Of a stretch of DNA of 64,000 bases, positions 11,291 to 22,800 are shown piece after piece. A model generated the notes under the pieces. That model ran no database searches. It saw only the letters and a program-made list of their open reading frames with translations, and was not told the DNA's origin. Every line of letters starts with the position of its first letter. The stretch's first letter is position 1. The stretch lies in NCBI GenBank assembly GCA_030848705.1, contig CM061235.1, positions 137,523,228 through 137,587,227 of the forward strand, read 5' to 3'. The position numbers and the translations under genes are program-made. The DNA comes from Heracleum sosnowskyi. Taxonomy: Eukaryota; Streptophyta; Magnoliopsida; Apiales; Apiaceae.

Positions 11291-11810
11291 GTTTTCTGAA
11301 ATGTGGTACTTCACCCTTCTCAAGCAAATATCGTATGTTTATGTAACTTCCACTTTTTTAACTTTTAAGTAGGTTATGTGTATAACATTATCATTGGATT
11401 TTAGTTTCTTAATGGAAGTTGATATTAGAACCTAGAACTTTAAGTACCGCTTTGCTGTGAGATGGAACTTTGGATTAGTGAGCTTGATAAATCACAAAGT
11501 AGATATTAACATTATTGTTTTGTATATTTCTCATGTAAGAGCTATGTTTTATTGGTTTTTAGTGGCTAGTAATCGTGAGATGATCATAACTTCTAAGTAT
11601 TTCCACGTTATTTGAACATACTATGTATTTTAGGCCCTGCACTTTTACTCTACCGGCACTACTGTGGAATAACTTGACATGAGCGTATTGTAGGACAAGA
11701 ATTTACTCAAGTTACGGTTTCCAAAATTTAATGTCATATGTTTCAATGTGCATCACCAAATTCCCAATTTTGAAACTTCTACGAAATTCTTCATTGGATA
11801 GTACTATTTC

Positions 11811-12080
11811 TTGTCCAGAGCTGCACTGGTGCTTTCTAAGCAATATGACTCTCATGACATGCTTCCGCATTGTTTCAGTCTAGACAAAAGTTATTGCATT
11901 GGCATGCCCTATCATGTTGCTTAAAATTGGGTATTATATTGTTTTATTGTACTCAAGTTGCGCTGGTGTTTTCTAAGCATTGTCACTATCATGACATGCT
12001 TCCGCGTTAATTATTTAAATGTAGACAAAATTTATTGCATTAGCATGCCTTATCATGTGGCTATGAAATGGGTATTGTAT
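11811..12080. repeat. Direct tandem duplication, about 138-bp period
   Basis: Two neighbouring blocks share GCTGG, TTTCTAAGCA, ATCATGACATGCTTCCGC or a close match, GTAGACAAAA and TTATTGCATT.GCATGCC in the same order, offset by about 138 bases. They are about 80 percent alike by eye. Confidence 0.7.
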
Positions 12081-12608
12081 AGGTCTGATAGCTTTTTGCT
12101 TGGAAGTTCTCCAAATAATAGTTATACTATGTTAATTGCTTGAGTACCAAAATTGTGATTCAGTGGTATTGCATTAAGAGATAATCCGACTGATAGATAC
12201 TTTCCATTTGATAGGCACTACTATTTTTTGGCTTCTGCATTTGGCATTCGAATTTGTCTAATCATAATTTAAACTTCTCTGCAAGAACAACTATGGGTGC
12301 TATTTTGCTGGATTACATTCTGTTTTGCTAAAAATGTGCCAAATGGGCTTGGTAGCTACTATATTCTATGTGGTTTGGCAAAGTTCTAGAATGTCCAGGC
12401 ATCGAATTAGTGAATTAGCCATCTTTAGTAAGATGTTTGGTGGTGCAATTTCCGGGATAGGGATCGTGTAGTTTATATAATGTATTTCTTTGTTTTTTAT
12501 CTTCTTGGTTAATTATTTTGGTCTGCTAAGAAGTCAAAAACCTTGACTATTTATTGTTAGCATCTTGTTATTTTTTTATATATTTGTTACTTTAGCATAT
12601 TGTTAACT

Positions 12609-13863
12609 GTAACAGCCCGCACTTTTCGGAATATTAAATCTAAATACAAAACTTAAATAAAGTATTATACAATGACAATTACAGACGGAAGCGTGACAAA
12701 GTTCTATGCAAAGATAACTATTACAAAAAGCACAACTAACGTTGACAATCCAAGCCAAACTAGTCCAAACCTAAGATCCTCGAACTCGAAAGCACATCCA
12801 CTCGATCTTAACTCGAACCTCAAAATTGTAAGGAATGAGCCATACAGCTCAGCAAGAAACCAATCGATCCAACTAGTCGGGCAAATAACATGTATACATA
12901 CAAGATAATACTACGATATTCAATACGATACAATAACGATACACAATACATAACTTTCGATTCACATATTCTTATTCTTATTCGATAAATATGATACCAC
13001 ATAATAACAATAACTCGAAACCCATAATTCATGCCACGATCATTACAACCCGGTGATAACGGTCCTAAATTTTCAGAAAACTGTCACTACAACCCGGTGA
13101 CTCGGTCCTTATTCTTATTTGATATTTTCATAAACCATGACACAAATTAGAATCACAAAATTATCGTCTACACATATCACATATACATAATACATATATG
13201 TTCAAAGTATATCATCACTTAGCCCAAGTTTATATAATCAAATATACACACAACACATAATTTGAAAACAGTAGGAAAATCGATCGGAAACTTACCTCGA
13301 CCCAACCTAAATCATATATTCAATTTTGACCAGAACTGTATTTAGCCTTTTTGACCCTCTAAACGACGTTTTCTTGAAAAACTCAAAGGACGAAAGTCGT
13401 AGAGAACGAAAAGACCTTTCTGAAAAGGTATGACTCATCAAAATCGGACTTATAACGAATCGGAAATTGAATAAAACGTCCGCTGAATTTGAACAGAATC
13501 TGAAAAACAAGATATGTTTGTGTTTTGTGATTTTAAGAACAGTTCAGAGCATACTCTGGAAAACCACTATGAAATATATGTTGTAGGAAATTGAAAGAGC
13601 TTTCTGAAAAGTTCAGAATCAACGAATTCCGACTTACAATGAATTAACTACGAATTTTATAAGACTACTGAATTGTATGTATAAAAGCCCTAGCGTTACG
13701 AAACCCTAAGTCCAAACCTACTCGTTATCCGTAGTCAAATCCAGTCCATATTTTAGGCCCATTAATCTAATTAAATTTTAAATTTTAATCTATATCAAAT
13801 TTTAATCTTTTTTTCTAATTATTCTTTTATTTATTATTAATCTAAAAATCACGGGATATTACA
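12609..13863 (+). mobile_element. Solo LTR (1,255 bp) with 5-bp target duplication
   Basis: The block starts TGTAACAGCCCG and ends GGGATATTACA. It is flanked by TTAAC on both sides (12,604-12,608 and 13,864-13,868). The TG...CA ends and 5-bp duplication are those of an LTR retrotransposon, and no internal region or second LTR is present. A TATAAAAG at about 13,681 with a downstream CCTAAGTCC leader supports plus orientation, but this is weak. The short ORFs inside are not convincing genes. It probably arose by recombination between two LTRs. Confidence 0.8.
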
Positions 13864-14088
13864 TTAACAAATGAGCTGAATAATTATAAAAAAAAGTTTA
13901 TTAGTTTTACTCCATATTTATAAAAATAATTATGCTTGTAGTGAAGGTAATAATCTTTACAGTGTTCTTATGTAGCGAATGGGGGCATAATAATAGAACA
14001 TGCAATTCCAAGATAATATATTAATGAATTTGTTTATATTCGTATATATACAAGTGTCATTTATTTACATTTTCTTTTACTTGTTAGA

Positions 14089-14616
14089 AACATGACAAGG
14101 CAAAGAAAGACAAAGAAAAAGGCGCTTCAAATGAACAAGCAACCGAAGGTCAACCTGCAAAACCAGTGAAAAGAAAAAATAAGTGTTCTCACTACGACGA
14201 ACTAGGACGTACTACAAGGTCCTGTAAAATTAGGGTAATATCATTATTTCTTATCGATTTTATTTAATGATTTTAAAGACATGTTTCTAAAGATGTAATC
14301 TGTGTTTTGTTAGAAACTTGATGAAGAAAGGAAAATGACAGATATAGTTGAAATTGAGCCAAAATTCTTTTGGAGAAGAGACTTGCAACTGATGTTTCAA
14401 GACATGCAGACATCATCAACCCTTTCAGACCCCAGTTCAAGCAGCAAAGAGATCAATCTTATGCATCTCTCCGAAAAATTATACAAATGCAAATGGGCAA
14501 CAATATACATCTTTGAGGAAGCTGCAAGAGGCAAGGAAGAACAAATGGTCGCAGATGAGCAAGGGAAAGAAAAAGATGTAATTTTGTTGATGTTTATCAA
14601 ACTCTTTGTTTTGTAG
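14089..14616 (+). pseudogene. Possible zinc-knuckle protein exons, fragment
   Basis: Two open stretches are separated by an intron-like gap. The first (about 14,089-14,234) is Lys/Glu-rich and reads KRKNKCSHYDELGRTTRSCK before a GT donor. This resembles the C-terminal zinc knuckle of FAR1/MuDR-derived transposase-like proteins, although one cysteine position is a Tyr. The second (14,311-14,616), after an AG acceptor, reads KLDEERKMTDIVEIEPKFFW and ends at a stop. I do not recognise it further. The solo LTR lies just upstream and could have separated these exons from the rest of the gene. Confidence 0.35.
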
Positions 14617-14966
14617 AATATGATATCGATCACCAAGTTTTGTGCCCAAATGTGATCATGGCCACGTAACGATGATTTTAGTCAGGTTTTATGATGGTTT
14701 ATGTGTTACTTTGAATTTGTTTTGTCCTACTTCAACATTGTATTTTACGATGACCGAGTTTTTGCTCAAGTGTTATTCATTAACTTTTCTTATATCACTT
14801 AATGCTTTTATTGTGTATTTATTTTAGAGCAGTTAGTTTATGCTTCAGGAATGTATATATATAGGTGATCACTAAAAGAGTTATCCATTTTGTGTTACCA
14901 ATTTTATGCAAAATCATGTTAACGTAATTAAGGAATTTAACCAGAAAAGTGCACATGGAATGTAAT
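14617..14966. other. Intergenic, no gene seen
   Basis: AT-rich stretch between the zinc-knuckle fragment and the hAT element. Nothing recognisable. Confidence 0.5.
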
Positions 14967-14974
14967 CTAAAAGT

Positions 14975-15913
14975 TAGGGGTGAGAAAAACCGGATATCCG
15001 GTCCGGTTTATAAAAATCGGATCGGATATCCGGTTTTTCGGATTTTGAAAAACCTATTCCGGTTCCGGATTCGATTTAACCGGATATCCGGAATTCGGAT
15101 ATCTGTTAAAATCGGATCGGAAATCGGATAATCCGGATCCGTATTAATTAATTAAATATATTTTAAGTTGTAAAAAAATAATAAATTTTATTATATTTAG
15201 ATAGGTTAACGTTAACTTTACAAATTTTAAATTAATTAATAACATTTTAGACATCAAAATCTCATATATTAACATTTATACATTTATTTTTTTTCCTAAT
15301 TTTTATTTTAACCCATCAAATTATCATTCATTTGTTTAATATGTACTTCTACGTACTTTTTTAGAGATATTAATAACACGTTCACTCTCGAATTTATTTC
15401 ATTAAATGAAATAATAATATTAAACGAGAACACTCTTTCATTAACTTCGTTATAAAATTTTATTAACTAAGATTACAAAGTTTTTTACGTACAAATATAT
15501 GGTATTGTATTTATAAATGCGCACTCAAATTTATAATTTCATGTGTATCATTTCGATTTTACATCTAGAATGTTTATAAACTCGATCAATGCACACAAAC
15601 TTAGTAATTTATTAGTAATAATTTATTACTTAATCTAATATATCATATGTTGAATTATTTGTCTTTAATATTATTCATTATACATATATAAATATATTAT
15701 TTTTTAAGATATATTGAAAACCGGATCAGATCTGGATATCCGACTTTATATAAAGTTGTGATCCGGATCCGAATCCGAATTTATAAAAAAAATCCGAATT
15801 GGATATCCGGTCCGATTTTTTCGGATCGGATATCCAAATTTTCGAATTTTTAAAATCGGATACGAATCGAAAATTAGGATAATCCGGATTTCGTATTTTT
15901 ATGCTCACCCCTA
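14975..15913. mobile_element. Non-autonomous hAT-type element (939 bp)
   Basis: Ends are TAGGGGTGAG and CTCACCCCTA, perfect 10-bp inverted repeats. They are flanked by CTAAAAGT (14,967-14,974) and CTAAAAAT (15,914-15,921), an 8-bp target duplication with one mismatch. Both arms are packed with CCGGATATCC-type palindromes in about 150 bp, while the centre is AT-rich. No transposase. Terminal sequence, 8-bp duplication and subterminal repeats fit hAT elements. Confidence 0.8.
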
Positions 15914-15942
15914 CTAAAAATGGGTTTGAAAATAATGGGATG

Positions 15943-16447
15943 TGTTATGGATTAAAAAACGTGCTTTGTGAATTTAATGCTAGGTTTAATGAGCTTCGAG
16001 CTTTTATGGCTGCACTCGTGTATCCGGACTAAATTGGTCCTCACAAGATGCCTACGTATCTCAAATTGTTATTGAGAATCAAGCCAAAGGGGTAGTTCTG
16101 ATTGTAGGATCAGGGACCTTATATAGGCGGCTGGAGCCTAGTATTTATGGTATGTTTGGGAGACTTAGCGGATAAGTCTTCTTTTTGATATTGGATAAGT
16201 ATTGTATTTCTTGCTGAAGAATTCGTTTCCTTGTTGATAAAGGTTATGACTCATTAATTGCCTTTAATTGGGATTCTGGATCCTTCTTTGACCAATTTGC
16301 CATAATTTGGACTCTTTTTATGAGTTGTGTATTTTCCCTATTCATTAATTACGAAATTAATGAATAATTAGGGTATTGGACTTTAAATATCGGCCTTTTG
16401 TTTGACCAGTCAATTATATTTCTATAATTACTTTTCTGACCATATCA
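15943..16447 (-). repeat. Element 1, 3' LTR
   Basis: 505 bp, downstream LTR in element orientation. It differs from the other LTR at four sites: two adjacent bases near 16,090, one at about 16,325 and one at about 16,380. Confidence 0.95.
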
Positions 16448-16448
16448 T

Positions 16449-16463
16449 TTGCCCCCCAACTTC
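16449..16463 (-). promoter_or_regulatory. Element 1 polypurine tract
   Basis: On the minus strand GAAGTTGGGGGGCAAA lies directly before the 3' LTR. It is the expected primer site for plus-strand DNA synthesis during reverse transcription. Confidence 0.75.
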
Positions 16464-16639
16464 TAGGAAAATCTCTCTTGGATTATCGTAGAAGTTATTT
16501 CATTCAGGAGTCACGAAATTTTCTTCCATATCGTGGCTTGGTTTGACGAACGTATAGTTCTAAACCAATTTTATAATTCTCCAAAACAGGAATCGGGATT
16601 TTTCATCAATTCCCTGGAAAATTGATTTTTGAATTTTTC

Positions 16640-17060
16640 ATGTCATTTTCGACCAGGGTCCTGGTCGAATTCGACCTTGATTTTAGCTCCTGGTCGAACT
16701 CCTTCGACCAGGTTTCTGGTCGAATACTACTGTCAGTTTGCCTCCTGGTCGAATGCTTACGACCAGGTTTCTAGTCGAAGTAGAGCCTCATTTTCCCCCC
16801 CTAGTCGAATAGCTTCGACCAGGATTGTGATCGAACAGGACTTTCATTTTGCATCCTGGTCGAATGATTTCGACCAGGTTCAAGGTCGAATATGGCTTTC
16901 ATTTTGGTGCCTGGTCGAATGATTTCGATCAGGAACATGGTCGAACGTGACTTCAATTTTGGTGCCTGGTCGAATGATTTCGACCAGGAACATGGTCGAA
17001 CGAGACTTCAGTTTTGGTGCCTATTCGAACTCATTCGACTAGGATTCTGGTCGAATACTT
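16640..17060. repeat. Element 1 tandem repeat, 55-bp unit
   Basis: About seven units carry CTGGTCGAAT...TTCGACCAGG followed by ATGGTCGAA and a TTCATTTTGGTGC spacer. The best-kept neighbours are 55 bases apart (CGAATG at about 16,861, 16,916 and 16,971). Each unit contains a palindrome, GGTCGAA against TTCGACC, and a further degenerate copy lies near 17,187. Amplified tandem repeats in the 3' untranslated part are known for the Tat-lineage family Retand. Confidence 0.85.
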
Positions 17061-17084
17061 GGTTCGTTACAGACTTTTAGGGCC

Positions 17085-17420
17085 CACATATATTGGGCTT
17101 CATTTGGGCCCAAGGATTTTAGCAATTGGGCCTTCATCTTTTTATTGGGCCTTTAGCCTTTTTTAATAATTGGGCTTTTATCCTTTCGACGAGATTTTTG
17201 GTCGAATACAAGAGCCATTTTGGGCTTTATTCGAACTTATTTGATCAGAACTTTGATCGAAAATGTAGTTTGTTTTTTGTAATGGGCTTAGTTGGGCCCA
17301 AGGATCTTCACTGTTCAACTTTATCAATTGGGCTTTTAGCCTTTTATGGGCCGTACCGGCTAATGCCGGTTGCCCTTCCTTCAACCGGCCCATTGACCGA
17401 CTGTGATCCCTATATAAGGG
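17085..17420 (+). promoter_or_regulatory. Candidate promoter of the element 1 antisense gene
   Basis: At least ten TGGGCC or TGGGCT motifs lie between about 17,093 and 17,395. Most are on the plus strand and they include two TTGGGCCCA palindromes. They are followed by TATATAAG at 17,411-17,418, some 270 bases before the antisense ATG at 17,688. TGGGCC/T is the site II element bound by TCP factors in plant promoters of growth-related genes. The arrangement suggests an autonomous plus-strand promoter inside the retrotransposon. This is inferred from motifs only. Confidence 0.55.
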
Positions 17421-17687
17421 TGAGTTCTCATTTGTTTCCATTCATTCTTCACATTTCACTTTCTCAAAGTTACTCTGCTAAATTTTCTCCGAAATTTTCT
17501 TTAGATTGCTCTGCTAGGGTTCTGTCGTAAGGCGATTCCCGGCGAGATTTTCTCACCGTTTTCTGGGCTTTCACTTGAAGATTTGAAGATTTTCTTTGAA
17601 GATTCTGGGTTTCTTTGAAGATTCTGGGTTTCCTTGAAGATTTCTGGGCAATTTTCTTTGAAGATTTGAAGATTTTCTGGGTTAGAA

Positions 17688-19536
17688 ATGGCCGATCGAG
17701 CTTCCCAACGCCTCCAAAAGATGAATTCCGCTTCAAAAAGAGGTACCCCCATTCCTATTCGTTCAAAATACATGTCTTTGCATGATATGATTAATGAACG
17801 TGGGGATGAATACCCGTCAGTGTCTGCTTTAGATTCGTATGATTGTAGCAATAGATTCCATGAAGTAGATATGATAAAAGATTATAATAAGATGTATAGG
17901 GTAAAGGCCCCCTTAAAGCTTGTTCCTGCCGGCCCCGGTGACCGTTCTTGTCACTGGCGGTCAAATGCTTTGTGTATTTATAGGGATGCCATAGTTGCTG
18001 GCCTTAGGTTCCCTTTTCACGAGTTTATTCCTAGACTTTTGGCAGATGTCCAAGTCAACCCTTGCCAATTACCTCCAAATGCCTGGAGGATAATTAATTG
18101 TTTCATGGTTTTATGCCTTCGTAAAAACTTTCCTCTTTCTGTACCTTTGTTTAGAAAGATCTTTCAGTTTAAGAATAGCTCAACCAACAACTTGGGTTGG
18201 GTGTATATAAGCCATAGGGTAGGCTTCCCTTTCATTTTTCACCCCAAATCAATCCCAGATAATAACCCCAAATGGAAAAATGAGTTCATGTATCTTGTAT
18301 GGGAAGGAGGGGACTGGGGAACCCTGTTCCGTACATCTTTTGGGAGAGTTTCTGATGGTAGTCCCGGTAACATTGTCTTGAATGAGGAGGAGCTCCATGC
18401 CTACTCAGAGCTCATTAAGGATAATGGGACTACCGTGGCTTGGGAGTTACTGGACGAGTTCGTCCTCAAGTCCGTTGGGCTCTCTACTGTTCATGATAAG
18501 GGTATTTTTGCTTATCCCTTTTCATTATGCCTATTTTTATTTCTTTGTGATTTTCTGTTAACCATTTTCCGGCTTTTCTTGTAGCTGCGGCCTTTATCAA
18601 CAAGACCAATGAGCCCAAGGATGTAGAGACATCCAGGATGAAAAGGGCTAGGATCGGGGATGATCCCAGGGGGAAAGCCAGTGCTCCCAGCTTCTTGATC
18701 CCTTCTGTGGATGAGGTGGACATTCCTGTGTCTGCCAAGTCCTCAGTGTGGCGCCCCAACTAGGGTATCAGGAAGAAGGACACCATTACTGGGGTGTCCA
18801 AACATGCTGTGGACTGGTCGTACCACTCTCTTACCCCTTGTGATTACAAGGATTTCGTTGCAGATTCCACCCTTGAGGGTGCTGAGCATCTTGGGGCTCA
18901 AGCTATTGCTGCGGTAATTTTCTTTACCTTAGCTATTTCTTTGAAGTTTCTGCTTATATTTTCCTAACTTTTATCTTTTGGCAGACCAATGCCAATTTTC
19001 AGGGGGTATTGTTCCAAGCTAAGGCTTGGCGTACCTCCTCTGAGGCCAATAGAGTCAAGCTGGAGAGGTCCGAGGAGGAGGTGAAGTCTCTTAAGGAGAC
19101 TCTTGCCAGGAGGGAGAAGGAGCTTGCTGACGCTCAGGCTGATATTGTTGAGCTGAGGAAAGGCAAGGATGATTGCATTGATGAGTACCTTGACTCTCAG
19201 GAGTACAAGGACTTGATCGAGAAGCATGACGAGGTCCTTTTCCCAGTTCAGCATACTTCAGGATGGGAGGATGCTGTTCAGGCTATCTTGGCCAAGCATC
19301 CTGGAGTCTTTGATGCTGCTGACTTTCCTGCTCCTCACCCTCCTACTCCCTTGGAGCGTATCTTGGCTGGAGTAGATGACATGGAGGAGGATGATGCCAG
19401 GATTTTAGACCCAGGACATTCATCACCCCTCGGTGACACTTCTGCTGATGACCATGATGCTGATGAGCATTCTTCTGGCTCTAGCTCAGGGGAGGAGACA
19501 GATGCGGGAGTCAAGGATGGTGACGCGCAGCCGTAG
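17688..19536 (+). CDS. Antisense gene of element 1 (putative gypsy-type transposon family), one internal stop
   Basis: It runs against gag-pol, between pol and the 3' LTR. Splice signals give exons 17,688-18,501, 18,585-18,913 and 18,985-19,536, joining in frame for 564 residues apart from a TAG at 18,761-18,763. Exon 1 contains GLRFPFHEFIPRLLADVQVN, then LPPNAWRIINCFMVLC and LGWVYISHR. This is the pattern of the plant domain catalogued as putative gypsy type transposon (Transposase_28). Exon 3 begins with a Lys/Glu-rich coiled coil (SEEEVKSLKETLARREKELA) and ends in an acidic Asp/Ser/Glu tail. The function of these proteins is not known. The internal stop may come from one C-to-T change (CAG to TAG), or the exon model may differ there. 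Confidence 0.7.
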
Positions 19537-19864
19537 TTTGTAGTTTCTTTATGGCCATTCATGGCTTTGTATTTTCTTTCTATGTATTTCCAGCCTTTGA
19601 GCTTAACTTAAACTTTTGTAAGTTTAGTTTTATTTATATTTTGTGGCCATTCATGGCTTGTGTTGTTTTCTTGCCTTTTGCACGTTTAGTTAGCATTTTG
19701 TACATATCTATCAGTATGTAATGCATTCAAAACATGATGAATAGGAGTATATAATTCATAACTTTGAAGAATGGGCTCAACCCTTACATAATACTCAAGT
19801 TTTAAAAACTTGGTTTGGTTTTATCAAACCTTATTTCTAGTAGTGAATCCACTTAGGAAACACC

Positions 19865-22800
19865 TTAAACATAATAAACTTTCAAGTTGGAGGCATGCCA
19901 AGTTCTTGGCACCTCATGCCCTTCAAGGGTTTCTAGCTTGTAGGAGCCTCGACCAAATACGTTTTTGACGCGATATGGTCCTTCCCAATTTGGGGCCAAC
20001 TTCCCTTTTTGTCCAACTCCGGATGCTTCAATCTTTCTGAGAACCAAGTCTCCTTGACGAAAGAACCTTTCTTTAACCCTTAGGTTGTAGTAGAAAGAGG
20101 CTTTCTTTTGATGTTCAACTATCTTGGCGTTTGCTTCATCTCTAACTTCATCAATTAGATCCAAAGCTAGCCTCAAGCCTTCTTCATTCTGTTCTGGTTC
20201 ATAAGCCTCAACTCTTGGGGAGGTGTGAGTAATTTCCACTGGGACCACTGCCTCTGCTCCATAAGCCAATAGGAATGGAGTTGCCCCGGTGGTGACTTTG
20301 CAAGTAGTACGATATGCCCAAAGTATAGGGAGTAATTCGTCTACCCAAGTGTTTCTGGAGCGTTCAACTCTTTTCTTTAGTCCATCAAGGATGATTCGAT
20401 TTGCAACCTCAGCTTGCCCATTTGCTTGAGGATGGGCGACAGAAGTGAAGCGCAACTTGATATCGTTTTCATCACAATACTTCTTGAACTCATCGTTGTT
20501 AAACTGGGTTCCATTGTCCGTGACCAGGACTCGTGGAATTCCATATCTGCATATCACATTTTCCCAGAAGAATTGCATCACTTGCTTGGTGGTTATCTTG
20601 GCTAATGGCTTAGCCTCAATCCACTTGGTGAAATAATCAATTGCTACTATCAAGAACTTTCTTTGAGCACTTGCCATAGGAAATGGCCTGAGTATATCCA
20701 TTCCCCACATAGCAAAGGGGATAGGTGAGTTAATGGATGTCATCATCTCTGGTGGTTGCCTAACCACTGGTGCATGTTTCTGGCACCGTTCACATTTCTT
20801 GACGTAGCTTTTAGCATCAGCAAGTATGCTTGGCCAATAGAAACCTAGACGAGTGACTTTATGAGCCAGGGCTCTGCCCCCCAAGTGTTGCCCACAAATC
20901 CCTTCATGCACTTCCTTTAGGGCCAATTCTGCCTCTTGAGGTCTCAAGCACTTTAAGTACGGAATAACAAAAGATTTCTTGTATAGGATTCCCTCAATTA
21001 GGGCATACCTTAGTGCTCTGACGTATAGCTTTCGTGCTTCTGAAGTGTCATTGGGCAGCCACCCAGTTTCCAGATGAGCTTTGATGGGATCAATCCAACA
21101 ACTGGTGATACCAATGGGGGCTACCAACTTTCCATTGATGCTTGGGGTCTTCAAGACTTGGAAGTATACACTCCCGGCATAGTTTTCAATTTCAGAAGAG
21201 GCAAACTTAGACAAGGCATCAGCCTTCATATTTTCCTCCCTTGGAATGTGTTCCACATAGCATTCGTCAAACTGAGTCATGATGGCCTTGACAAGTTTCA
21301 AGTACTTGGCCATGACTTCATCTCTGGCCTCAAATTCCCCATTTACTTGAGAAACCACTAGCCTCGAGTCTCCACATACTTTCAGAGTTTTGACTCTCAA
21401 GGCTCCAGCCAGCCCTAAGCCAGCTATCAGAGCTTCATACTCAGCCTCATTGTTTGTCGTCGGGAAGTCAAGTTTTAGTGCATACTCTATTAGGAATCCA
21501 TCAGGACTTTGTAGCACTAAACCAGCTCCACTTGATTTTGTTTTTGATGCTCCATCAAAATAGAGCACCCAACATTCTTTGAAGGTCATTTCCTCATCTT
21601 TCTTATCTTCTACTATTACTTCCTGCCCCCCGACTTCTTGGTTGTCAATGGTGCATTCAACCATGAAGTCAGCAAGTGCCTGAGCTTTTATGGCCGTTCG
21701 AGGCTTATACTTGATGTCGAATTCGACCAATTCAATGGCCCATTTGATCAATCTTCCACTAACTTGAGGGCTATGCAAGATGTTTCTTAGAGGTTGATCA
21801 GTCAAGACCTCTATCTTGTGAGCCTGGAAGTAGGGGCGTAGCTTTCTTGAGGCCATTATCAAGGCTAAGGCAAACTTCTCAACCATTGAGTAGTTTATTT
21901 CTGCCCCATGTAGAATCTTGCTCACATAGTAGATGGGTTTCTGAACCTTCACTTCTTCCTTTACCAAAACAGCTCCAAGGGCTGTGTTAGAAACCGCTAA
22001 GTATAAATAGAGAATTTCTCCTGGCTTGGGTTTTGCCAACAGTGGTGCTTCAGCCATATATTTCTTCAGGGCCTCAAAGGCCTCTTGACTTTCAGTTGTC
22101 CATTCAAAATTCTTCACTTTTTTGAGTGCTTTGAAGAAGGGTAAACACTTCTCTCCAGACTTGGAGATGAATCTTCCCAAAGCAGCCACTCTTCCCGTCA
22201 GTTTCTGGACATCCTTGACAGTCTTTGGTGGTTCCATGTCTAGAATCGCTTTGATTTTGTCGGGATTAGCCTCGATTCCTCTCTTGGAAACCATTAGGCC
22301 TAAAAACTTTCCCGAGCCTACACCAAAGGCACACTTGGCTGGATTCAACATCATCTTGTGGTGTCTTAGCACTTCAAAAGCCTCTCGGAGGTGCTCAATG
22401 TGATCGGCCTTATCAAGGCTCTTGACTAACATGTCATCTACGTAGACCTCCATGGTTTTTCCAATCAAGTGCTCAAAGATTTTGTTCACCAACCTTTGAT
22501 AGGTTGCTCCAGCATTCTTAAGCCCAAAAGCCATGACTAAGAAACAGAAGACACCAAAGTCAGTGATGAACGACACTTTGGCGATGTCATCTTTGTGCAT
22601 CTTGATTTGATTATATCCGCTGAAGCCATCCATGAAACTTAGCATCTCATGCCCAGCAGTGGCATCTATCAAGGCATCAATCCTAGGTAAGGGGAAACAA
22701 TCCTTAGGACATGCATCATTCAAGTCGGTGAAGTCGACGCACATTCTCCACTTCCCGTTAGCTTTTTTGACCATCACAGGGTTAGCTAACCATTCTGGGA

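Larger units (their letters stand above)
10102..12608. other. Noncoding region with degenerate repeats
   Basis: No convincing coding sequence. It holds a diffuse repeat built on GGTGATTT (10,738-11,290) and a direct repeat (11,811-12,080), listed separately. Near 10,140 the motif AATGAGAACCCAAGAACCGA may mark the edge of a repeat, but I see no partner end. Confidence 0.4.

Noticed and set aside
12672..13510. ORFs of 67-78 codons on both strands
   Set aside because: They lie inside the solo LTR and look like chance frames.
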